From Nocardia gamkensis NBRC 108242 (GTDB taxonomy: Bacteria > Actinomycetota > Actinomycetes > Mycobacteriales > Mycobacteriaceae): DNA of 64,000 bases. Below the pieces are notes generated by a model. The model was not told the DNA's origin. It saw only the letters and a program-made list of their open reading frames with translations, and ran no database searches. Numbering within the stretch: the first letter of the stretch is position 1; the number at the start of each line of letters is the position of its first letter. Location: contig NZ_BDBM01000007.1 in the NCBI RefSeq assembly GCF_001612985.1, positions 186,001-250,000 on the forward strand. Direction: 5' to 3'. The position numbers were made by a program, and so were the translations under genes. Shown piece by piece: positions 17,109-26,500 of this stretch.

Positions 17109-19117
17109 CGCTGCTTGACCTCCTGCGCGTCCGAGGCGAGGTTCACGGTGTGCCAGCCCGGCGCGAGCTGGAGGGTTTGGTCGTGCGGGGTGCCGTTGGT
17201 CTCCCGCCAGCGGAGCACGACGTTCAGCGGGGCGGCGGGGTCGACGTCGCCGAGGCCGATGTGCACCTCGGTGGCCCGCTTGCCGGTGTGCCCGCTGCCG
17301 CCGTCGAGGTGGCTGGTGAGCAACCGGCCGTCCGCCGTGCGGACCTCGACCTGGGCGTCCACCGCGGGAACGCCCTGCGTGGGAAGACCGGCGATGGTGT
17401 TCGTGGTCGCGGTGCCGTCCCAGGCCTGCTTGAACAGCTTCAGGCCGAGGAACCGGCCGTTGCCCGCCTTGTTGTTGTGGTAGAAGGTCGGATCACCCCA
17501 TTGGCGCGCGACGGCGAAGCTCAGTGCGCCGTTGCCCGAGGTGTCGCCCACGGCGATGCCGCGGGAGGGGACGGGGGTGTCCATGCCGAGAGCATGGGTG
17601 AGGTTGGCGAATTTGCCGTCGTCGCCGCGGCTGAAGAAGCCGACCGGATTGCTGCCCGCCAGATCGGCGTCCGCGCCGATGATCGGCCAGGACCACGGGT
17701 ACTTGGTCAGGTTGTCGTTCATGGTGCCGAGTTCCTGGATCTGCGGCCACCGGTTGGTGTCGCCCTTGATCATGCCGGTGGCCTGGACCACCTCGTTGCG
17801 ACCGTCGTTGTCGAAGTCGTCGATCTTGGCGTCCCAGCCCCAGGTCTCCCAGGCCAGTCCGACGTCGGTGGCGCGATTCTTGAACGGGGCGACGCCCTCG
17901 GCGAGCTGACGCGCCGCGTCGGCGGTGTCCTTGGCGGTGTTGTAGAAGGCGAAGTGGCCCTCCATCAGCGCGAAGCGCACGGCGATGTTGCTGACGAACA
18001 GGTCCGGCATGCCGTCGCCGTTCAGGTCGCCGAAGTCCGCGGCCATGCCCTTGTCCGAATCATGGCCCATCACATACGACTTCGGCTCGGTGATGCCGCG
18101 CTCGCCCTCGGCGAAACCGAAGCGGATCCGGCCCGGTGTCGACTGGTTGACGAACAGGCGGTCGCGCCCGAAGTCGTTGGCCACGTACAGCTCCGGCAGC
18201 TGATCGCCGTTCAGGTCGGCGGCGGCGGCGGCCAGCGCCCATCCGGTGTCCATGCCGATCGGGAACGGGTTGGCCACCTCGCGGTAGTCGGCGGTCGGTT
18301 CGTTGCCCGACGCGGCAGAGGTCAGCGTGAAGATCCGATCCTTGCCGCCGTTGCGCGCGTTGGACAGCGAGTCGGTCATCCACAGCGCGAGCTGGCCCTC
18401 CTTGGAGAGCACGTCCATGTCGTTGAAGTACTGACCCAGGTAGATGTCCGGCTTTCCGTCGCCGTCGAAGTCGGAGACCGACACCGCCGCGGTGATCCAG
18501 CGCTCGCCCTCGTAGTGCCCGTCCGGGGTGTTCGGGGAGGGGACGATGTCGATCGGGCGGAATGCCTTGGCGTCCAGTCGGGTCGCGTTGGCGCGTTGCA
18601 GGTACAAGATCGGCGTGCGGCCGTAGTACGACACCAGCGCGTCCATCCGGCCGTCACCGTTGTAGTCGCCCGGGATGCAGCCCGACGGGACGGTGGAGGA
18701 GTCGACGGGCAGCGGCGCGGGGTCGAGGACGAACGGTTCGTACCGGCCGGTGTTGCTGTCCGGCGTCGGGGTGAGGAAGGCCGTGTCCGAACGGGGATCG
18801 ACCACGCACAGGTCGTCGGCCAGCCGGTTGCCGTCGAAGTCGTTCATCGCGATCGCCGCGCCGACCGAGGAGATCCAGGCCGACAGGTGCTTGTACGGCT
18901 CCCGCAGCTCGCGGATCTTGCGGTCGGTCGGCAGGCCCTTGGGCAGCGCGATCGGCATCGCGGTGAAATCGAACTTGCTCGCGATCGGCCCGCCCGCGTC
19001 GTCGTAGGTGGGCAGCAGCGCCGACCGCGCGGGAATGAACAGCGAGCCCATCAGCAGCAGGGCCACCCCGGGGACCACCGCTTTTCGGAGGAGGGATCGG
19101 TTGATGGGAATTTTCAC
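17105..19117 (-). CDS. UnbV/ASPIC-like FG-GAP repeat protein (CRTAC1 family), exported
   Basis: The 670-residue protein starts with a signal peptide or anchor (basic MKIPINRSLLRK, then a hydrophobic stretch to about 30). The body holds several FG-GAP/VCBS blades with Ca-binding DxDxDG loops, such as DYNGDGRMDALV, DFDGDGKPDIYLG, DLNGDGMPDLFVS and DFDNDGRNEVV, which predicts a beta-propeller outside the membrane. The last 120 residues resemble the ASPIC/UnbV domain (VEVRTADGRLLTSHLDGG; VVLRWRETNG). It starts with GTG 19117 in a GTGA overlap with the alpha-oxoamine synthase gene. UnbV proteins are conserved in enediyne clusters, with unknown function. An exported propeller in a lipid-type operon suggests a role in product handling outside the cell membrane. 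Confidence 0.78.
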   Translation of the reverse strand: MKIPINRSLLRKAVVPGVALLLMGSLFIPARSALLPTYDDAGGPIASKFDFTAMPIALPKGLPTDRKIRELREPYKHLSAWISSVGAAIAMNDFDGNRLADDLCVVDPRSDTAFLTPTPDSNTGRYEPFVLDPAPLPVDSSTVPSGCIPGDYNGDGRMDALVSYYGRTPILYLQRANATRLDAKAFRPIDIVPSPNTPDGHYEGERWITAAVSVSDFDGDGKPDIYLGQYFNDMDVLSKEGQLALWMTDSLSNARNGGKDRIFTLTSAASGNEPTADYREVANPFPIGMDTGWALAAAAADLNGDQLPELYVANDFGRDRLFVNQSTPGRIRFGFAEGERGITEPKSYVMGHDSDKGMAADFGDLNGDGMPDLFVSNIAVRFALMEGHFAFYNTAKDTADAARQLAEGVAPFKNRATDVGLAWETWGWDAKIDDFDNDGRNEVVQATGMIKGDTNRWPQIQELGTMNDNLTKYPWSWPIIGADADLAGSNPVGFFSRGDDGKFANLTHALGMDTPVPSRGIAVGDTSGNGALSFAVARQWGDPTFYHNNKAGNGRFLGLKLFKQAWDGTATTNTIAGLPTQGVPAVDAQVEVRTADGRLLTSHLDGGSGHTGKRATEVHIGLGDVDPAAPLNVVLRWRETNGTPHDQTLQLAPGWHTVNLASDAQEVKQR

Positions 19118-20538
19118 GAGTGCTGCTCCTCATGGGCGAGAGTGAATTGCTGTCCCGCGGTGTCCGCGAGTCCGTCGAGCACCTCGCGCAGCGTGGCCAG
19201 CGCTTGGTCCATGTGCTGCTCGGTGTGCCTGCAGTTGATGAAGAACCGCAGCCTTGCCTCCCCGGCGGGGACGACCGGGTGGGTGATGGCGTTCACGCTG
19301 AAGCCGCGTTGCAGCATGGCGAGTGCCGCAAGCACGGCCGGTTCGTCGGCGCCGGTCATCACGGGGATGATCGGGGAATCCTCCGACATGCCGATGTCGA
19401 ACCCGTATTCCTTCGCGCGACGGTGGAAGTACTCGCTGTTGTGCCGCAGCCGCGTCACCCGTTCCGGTTCGTCGCGCAGTACCTCGAGCCCGGCCAGCGC
19501 GGCGCCGATGGCCGAGGGGGCGGGCGCGGCGGTGTACATGCTCAATCCACCCGCGACGTACTTGAATCCGTCGACCAGTTCCCGGTTGCCCGCGAGGTAA
19601 CCGCCGACGCTGCCGAGCGCTTTGGACAGGGTGCCCATCCACACGTCCACGGCGTCGCCGGGCAGGTCGAACAGCTCGCGCACGCCGTGCCCGGTGGCGC
19701 CGAGCGTGCCGAACGAGTGCGCTTCGTCGATCATGATCGAGCAGTCGTAGCGCCGGGCCACCTCGATGATCTCGGGCAGCCGGACCACGTCGCCGTCCAT
19801 GCTGTAGAGACCCTCGATGATCACCATGGCCCGGTCGAAGCTGCGCCGGGACATCTTGAGGATCGTCTCGAGCGACTCGGGATCGTTGTGCCGGAACGAG
19901 ACCCGCTTGCAGCGCGACCACTCCGTGCCGGAGACCACGCTGTGGTGGATCAGCGCGTCGCAGACCGCGAGATCGCGCTTGCCGAGCAGGAATCCGACCG
20001 CGGCGGCATTGGTGAGGTAGCCGCTGGCGGTCACCAGGGCTGCCTCGGTGTCGTAGACGCGGGCGATCTCGGCTTCCAGCGAACGATAGATCGGCAGCTC
20101 GCCCGCCACGATCCGGACCGCGGCGGCGGAGGTGCCGTACTGATCGATCGCGTCCTTGGCGGCGTGGCGCACCCGCGGGTCGGCGGCCAGGTCCAGGTAG
20201 CCGAAGCTGCTGAAGTTCACCACATCCCGGTCGGCCATCCTGGTCACCGCACCGCTGACGCCCTCGTGCGGCAAGTAGTACGGGTTGACCAGACCGACCT
20301 GTTCGACCCAGGCGTCGAACCGCCCGAACCGCTGCCCGGCCTCGAGCACACCGGGGTGGTCACGGAAGGACGTGTGGGCGGCCCCGCGCGGTGCGCTGTG
20401 GCCGTTGGCGGTGGTCGCGGACGCGGATCCGTTCGTGGTCCGCGCGCCGTCGGTCGCGGGCGCGGCGGCGCCGGTCTCGCCGCTCGCGTGCCTGGCCAGC
20501 AACGCGCGGGCCAGCTCCCTCGGGTTGTTGTCGGTCAT
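19114..20538 (-). CDS. PLP-dependent alpha-oxoamine synthase (KBL/AONS/serine palmitoyltransferase-like)
   Basis: The 474-residue fold-type I PLP enzyme of the alpha-oxoamine synthase family has Schiff-base Lys306 in MGTLSKALGS, PLP ring-binding DEAHS (271-275), and stacking His198/199 in ALIHHSVV. The body from about 60 to 460 matches AONS/KBL/SPT, which condense an amino acid with an acyl thioester and lose CO2. The first 55 residues are an Ala/Thr/Gly-rich linker not found in AONS. Its ATG overlaps the PKS stop by four bases (20535-20538). The PKS has no thioesterase, so this enzyme probably releases the chain as an alpha-amino ketone, as FUM8 does in fumonisin synthesis. The amino acid used is unknown. 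Confidence 0.85.
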   Translation of the reverse strand: MTDNNPRELARALLARHASGETGAAAPATDGARTTNGSASATTANGHSAPRGAAHTSFRDHPGVLEAGQRFGRFDAWVEQVGLVNPYYLPHEGVSGAVTRMADRDVVNFSSFGYLDLAADPRVRHAAKDAIDQYGTSAAAVRIVAGELPIYRSLEAEIARVYDTEAALVTASGYLTNAAAVGFLLGKRDLAVCDALIHHSVVSGTEWSRCKRVSFRHNDPESLETILKMSRRSFDRAMVIIEGLYSMDGDVVRLPEIIEVARRYDCSIMIDEAHSFGTLGATGHGVRELFDLPGDAVDVWMGTLSKALGSVGGYLAGNRELVDGFKYVAGGLSMYTAAPAPSAIGAALAGLEVLRDEPERVTRLRHNSEYFHRRAKEYGFDIGMSEDSPIIPVMTGADEPAVLAALAMLQRGFSVNAITHPVVPAGEARLRFFINCRHTEQHMDQALATLREVLDGLADTAGQQFTLAHEEQHS

Positions 20539-23500
20539 TCGTCCTCGCTCCTCGCCGCGCGCTCTTCTTCTTGGGCAATCTGCTCGGCAATCCGCGCGCC
20601 GAGCCCGCGCAACGTCAGTCCGATCACGGCGAGCACCGACAGCTGGGTGCCGAGCACCTGCACCACGCGGGCGCCGAACTCCATGCCCATCAGCGAGTCC
20701 ATGCCGAGTTCGGGCAGCGGGGTGTTGAGGTCCACCGTCTCGGCGTCGACGCCCAGCACCGCGGCGAGCTGTTCGGCGAGCAGGTAGGCCACCACCTCGC
20801 CGCGCTGCTCCAGACCCAGCTGGAGGATTTCCGCCCGCAGCGCACCCGCGCCCGACGCGCCGCCGCCCGCGGCCGCCACCAGGTCGGCGAAACGCGGCGT
20901 CCGGGTGGACGGGCGATGGGCCAGGGCCCACTGGCTCCAGTCCACGTCGAACAGCACGATCTGCGGCAGGTCCAGCCGCAGGCACTCGCCCAGCAGATCG
21001 GTGGCCACGTCCATGTCCACCGAGCGGTAGCCGGTCATCTCCGCATACCGGCTGACCGCCTCGTAGTCGGCCATGCCGCCGCCACCGCTCATGAAGCCCC
21101 AGTTCACCGCCAGCGCGGCGGCGCCACGGGCGCGGCGGGCCGCGGCGATCATGTCGAGCACGGAATTGGCCGCCGCGTAACCGAATTGGGGCGAGATGCC
21201 GACGATGCTGCTCGCCGAGGAGAACAGCACGAACATGTCGAGTTCGATGCCGGCGGCGGTGACGGCGGTGTCCAGGTTGACCGCGCCCGCGACCTTGGGC
21301 CCGAAGATCTCCGCCAGCGACTCGGCGGTGATCTGCGGGACCTCGAGGTTGTTCACCACACCGGCCGCGTGGAACACCCCGCGCAGCGGACGCCCGCTCG
21401 CCTGAATGCGCTCGACCAGCGCCACGACGGCGTCGTAGTCGGACATGTCGAGGCGTTCCTCGACGACTTCCGCACCGGCGGAGCCGAATTCGGCGATCGC
21501 GGCGCGGGCCGCCTCCGTCGTGGCGCCGCTGCGCCCGGCCAGCACCAGCCGGCGCGCGCCGTTGCGGACCAGCCAGCGCGCGGTGGCAAGGCCGAACGCG
21601 CCGAAGCCACCGGTGACCAGGTAGCTGGCCTGCGCGTCGATCGGCAGACTCGGTCGTCTGGCCAGCACGGTCGGTTCCGGTTCGCGCAGATCGAGCACGA
21701 CCCGGCCGATCTGCTTGGACCGCACCACGGTTTCGAACGCCTCGGCGGTCGACGAGAGCGGGAACGCGGTGTAGGGCAGGTAGTCGTAGGTGCCGTCGTT
21801 CAGGGCGTCCATCGCCCGGCGGGCCGCGCGGCGGACCAACTCGGGCCGTACGGCCAGGGCGCGGTCCATGTCCACGGCGAAGAACGACAGGTTCCGGTCG
21901 AACGGGCGCAGGTCGATCGCGCCGCCGCCGTAGATGTCGGCCTTGCCGATCTCGACGACCCGGCCGAACTCGGCGGCCACCCGCAGGTTCTGCTGGAGGA
22001 TCTCACCGGGGGAGGAGTTGTAGACCACGTCGACGCCGCGTCCGCCGGTCAGCGCGAGCACCTCGTCGACGAAGCTGATCGACCGCGAGTTGACCACCTC
22101 GTGCGCACCCGCCGCCGTGGCCACCGCGCGGCGCTCGTCCGAGCCCGCCGTCGCGATCACCCGCGCGCCGAGGCGCACCGCCACCTGGACCGCGGCCATG
22201 CCCATGCCGCCCGCCGCGCCGTGGACCAGCACCGTCTCACCCGGTTGCAGGTGCGCGAGGTCGCCGAAGGCGAATTCGGCGGTGAGGAAGGGCAGCACCG
22301 AGCTGGAGTGGCACGGGTCGAGCACCGTGTCCGGGTAGTCGAGGGGCATCGTGGCGCCCTCGTCCGGCCGGAGGGTGACGTGCCGCCGGACCAGGTCCCG
22401 AGCGCATACCGACATCTGGTCACCGACGGCGACCTCGGTCACCCCTGGGCCGACCCGCTCGACCACGCCGAACCCGTCCATGCCCAGTTCGGTGCCGAAG
22501 TATGTTCCGGCCAGCTCCTTTTCGGTGAGCACCCCGAGCGCTTTGAGCGCGTCCTTGTAATTGAGGCCCACCGCGTCCATCCGGATCTCGACCTCGCCGG
22601 GGCCCGGCGCCACGCGGTCGACCGCGCGCCACGCCAGATCCGACAGCAGCCGCGAGCGCGAAATCTCCAAGCGGAACGAGCTTTCCGGGTCGGTCAGGGG
22701 CGCGGCCTCGTCCCAGACCGCCAAGTGCTCGCGCAGGGATTTGCGCAGGTGCAGCGCCCAGCACGCGCCCGCGCGCAACGCGACCTCGTCGGCGCGTCCG
22801 TCGCCGAACACCTGCTCGACGATGTCCGCGGCGCGCGTGGCCGGTTCGGTGTCGACCAACCGCCAGTGCACCGCGGGTTGCTCGTTGCGCAGTGTGCGCC
22901 GGGCGCCGGTGAGCGCGGCCTGCGCGGGATGCGCGAATGTGTCGATCGGCAGGCAGAACGCCTGTTCGGTGACCACCACCGCGCGCACTTCGGCCGCCGT
23001 GGCCTCGTCCTCCTCGCCGACCACCAGTTCGCCGACCGCCTTCGCGACGAGGGCGAGCCCGTAGGCGTTGGGCACCGCGTCCAGCTCGGCGCCGGACACC
23101 ACGACGAGCCGGCCGCGCGTCACGCCGGGCCGCTCGTGAGCGGCGCGCAGGGCGGCCAGGACACGATCCGAGGCGCCGGCCTCCTCCGGTTCCAGCGTGA
23201 GGATCTCCGAGGAGGTGCGGGCGCTGGCGATTTCCTTGGCGCGCTGGGAGACGGTGCTGCCGAGGCTGACCACGAGCAGGAACTCCTCGCCGCCCGCGGG
23301 TTCGTCGGCGGTCGCGGTGTCGTCGACGATGGACCACACCGGCTCGTAGAACAGGCCGTCGAGCTGCTCGTGCAGATCCGGCTCGGCCGCGAGGCTGGCG
23401 AACCGCACCCCGGAAAGCGTCAGCGCGACAGCGCCTTCCGGTGCGGCGACGGTGATATCGGCGCACAGCGGATCACCGTCCACCCGGCGGACCAGCACCA

Positions 23501-26500
23501 CGGCCTGCTCGGGCAGCGGCCCGGTCCAGCGGACCCCGGCGACCGAGGACGGCACCACCACGCTCGCGCCGCGCGCGGTCTGGGCGTACAGGGCGGCGAA
23601 GCACTGCAGCGCGGCGTCGACCGCGGCGGGATGGGCCAGGTGCGGCAGGCTCGGCGCGCTACCGGCCGGCGGCGTGAGATCGAGCCGGGCCAGCACGGAG
23701 TCGGCGCCGACGCGGGCGTCGGTGATCAGCCGGAAACTCGGCCCGTAGGCCAGACCGTGGGCCGCGAGGCCGTCGTAGAGCGTCGCCGCGCTCACCTCCA
23801 CCGCGTCCGCCGCCGGCGTGAGGTCGATGTGGCGCGCGTCGACGTCCGCTTCGATCAGCCTGCCGTGCGCGTTGACCGTCCAGGTGGTCGCGGTGGCTGC
23901 GCGCGAGCGCAGGGTGAACCGGTGGGTGGTCTCCTCGACGGTGAGACGCAATACCGGCACGTCGTGCTGCCCGATCACCAAGGGCGCGACGAACTGGACC
24001 GACTCCAGCCCGAAGGAGGGGCGACCGGTCCGCACCGCGACGGCGCTGAGCGCGGCGTCCAGATAGGCCGCGCCGGGCAGCACGACCGATCCGTCCACGA
24101 CGTGGTCGGGCAGCCACGGCAACGCGGCCACCGACAGCTCTACCTCCCACTCCGGAGCGGACGCCGCGGTGCGCCGGCCGAGCATGACGTAGCCGTCGAC
24201 GGCGCCGAGGCGGTCCGCCTCGATCGCCGGGTCCTCGGTCCACAGCGTGCGGCGCTGCCACGGATAACGGGGCAGGTCCAGATGCGCGGCAGGCGTTTGT
24301 GCCCCGCCGGGCGCGTGCGTGGTGTCCAGCCCGCCCACCTGGTACAGCTCGCCCACCGCGCGCAGCAGGTTGTCGTGGTCGTCGGCGTTGCGCGAGAGGG
24401 TGCTGATCGCCGCGCCGTCGAGACCGCGGCGCACGAACGCCTCCTTGATATTGCCGCTGAGCACGGGGTGCGGCCCCACCTCCAGGAAGACCCGGTGGCC
24501 CGCGTCGAGCAGGCTGTCCACGGCCGCGCCGAACCGCACGGGCTCGCGCACGTTGCGGCACCAGTACTCGGCGTCCCACTCGGGCCCGGACAGTTCACCG
24601 CCGGTGACGGTGGACCAGATCGGCACCTGTGCGGGTCGCGGTGCGAGGCCGGCCAGCACCGTGGTGAGGTCGCCGAGAATGGGGTCCATCAGATGGCTGT
24701 GGTAGGGCACCTCGACGCGCAGCGCCTTGGCGAAGACGCCCGCTTCGGTGAGTTCGGCTCGGATACGGTCCAATTCGGCCGGGTCACCGGACAGCGTTAC
24801 CGCGGAGTGGCTGTTGATCGCCGCGACGCAGACGCCCGGCACGCCCGCGAGGCGCTCGCCCACTTGCTCTTCGGACAGGCCGACGGCCAGCATGCCGCCG
24901 GTGCCCGCGGTGGTGGCCTGCAACCGGGCGCGGTGATAGCTCACCAGCAGCGCGTCGCGCAGTGACAGCGAGCCGGACGCGTAGGCCGAGGCGACTTCGC
25001 CGACGCTGTGGCCGACCACCGCGGCGGGGTGGATGCCGAGTTCGGCGAGTTCGGCCACCAGGGCGGCCTGGACCAGGAAGTTCGCCGGTTGCGCGTACGC
25101 GGTCCCGGTGATCCGCGACTCCGCTTCCGGGCGCAGGAGTTCTTCGACGATCGACCATCCCGCGATCTCGCGGAAGATCTCGTCCATCGCCCGCGCCGCG
25201 GCGGCGAAATGCCCGTCGGCCTCGAGCAGGCCACGGGCCATACCCCACCACTGCGGGCCCATGCCGCTGAACACGAACACCGGCTGGGTGGATCCGTCGG
25301 TCAGCGCGCGGGCGGGCGGCTTGCCCGCACCCACGGCGAAATCGGCCAGCTGGGAACGCAGATCGTCGGTGTCGCGGTAGGCGAACGCGGCACGCAGCGG
25401 GTGATGCGCGCGCTGCACCCACGCCGCCTCGGTCACCGCGTCGACGGGGGCGGTCTCGGTCAGCTCGTGCAGCTGGGTGGCCATCGTGCGCAGCGCGGTC
25501 TCGTTGCGGGCCGACAGCGGCAGCACGGTGATCGGCCCGCGCGCGGACTGCTCGGCGGGCGCGGGCACTTCGGGCGCGCGGGTGAGGATCGCATGGGCGT
25601 TGGTGCCGCCGTAGCCGAAGCTGTTGACCGCCACCGCGGCCCGGCCGTCGTCGTTCGGCAGCGGCTCGGTCTCCAGCGGAATGCGTACCCGCAGTTCGTC
25701 GAACGCGATCTCGGGGTTCGGGTTGTCCAGCCGCAGTTGCGGAGCGATGACGCCGTGATGCAGTGTCAGCGCGGCCTTGATGACGCCCGCGACGCCCGCG
25801 GCGGCCTCGGTGTGCCCGATGTTGTTCTTCACCGAACCGACCGGCAACGGTTCGTCGCGGCCGTCGACCGCGCCGTACACCGCGCCCAAGGCGGCCAGTT
25901 CGAGCGGGTCGCCGACCGGTGTGCCGGTGCCGTGCGCCTCCACGTAGCGGATGTCGTGGGCGTCGATGCCCGCCAGCCGGCGCACCCGCAGGGCCAGGGC
26001 CTCCTGCGCGACCGGGTTGGGCACCGGGATCGCCAGCGTGCGGCCGTCCTGGTTGACGCCGCTGCCGCGCACCACCGCGTAGATCCGGTCGCGATCGCGC
26101 ACCGCCGCCTCCAGCGGCTTCAGCACCACGGCGCCCGCGCCCTCGCCGCGGCCGTAGCCGTCGGCCGCCGCGTCGAAGGACTTGCAGCGGCCGTCGACCG
26201 CGAGGAACCGGCCTTTGCACATGGAGATGAACGCCTCGGGCCGCAGCATCGCGTTGGCGCCGCCGACGATCGCCGTCTCGCATTCACCCGACTCCAGCGC
26301 CAGCATCGCCTGGTGCAGTGCGACCAGGGAGGAGGAGCAGGCGGTGTCGATGGTCATGGTCGGTCCGAGCAGATCCAGCAGGAACGCGATCCGGGCCGAC
26401 AGCAGCGTGTGCGAGGAGCTGGTCGGGCTGTGGCTGTTGATCGAGGCCCGCGACAGCGAACCGCTGCGCACCAGCGCGTTGTCGTTCATGAAGCCGCCGA

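Noticed and set aside
14772..19117. Reading the Unb-like genes as proof of an enediyne cluster
   Set aside because: The adjacent PKS has KS-AT-DH-ER-KR-ACP order, and no TEBC thioesterase or enediyne PKSE is present, so an enediyne product is unlikely.
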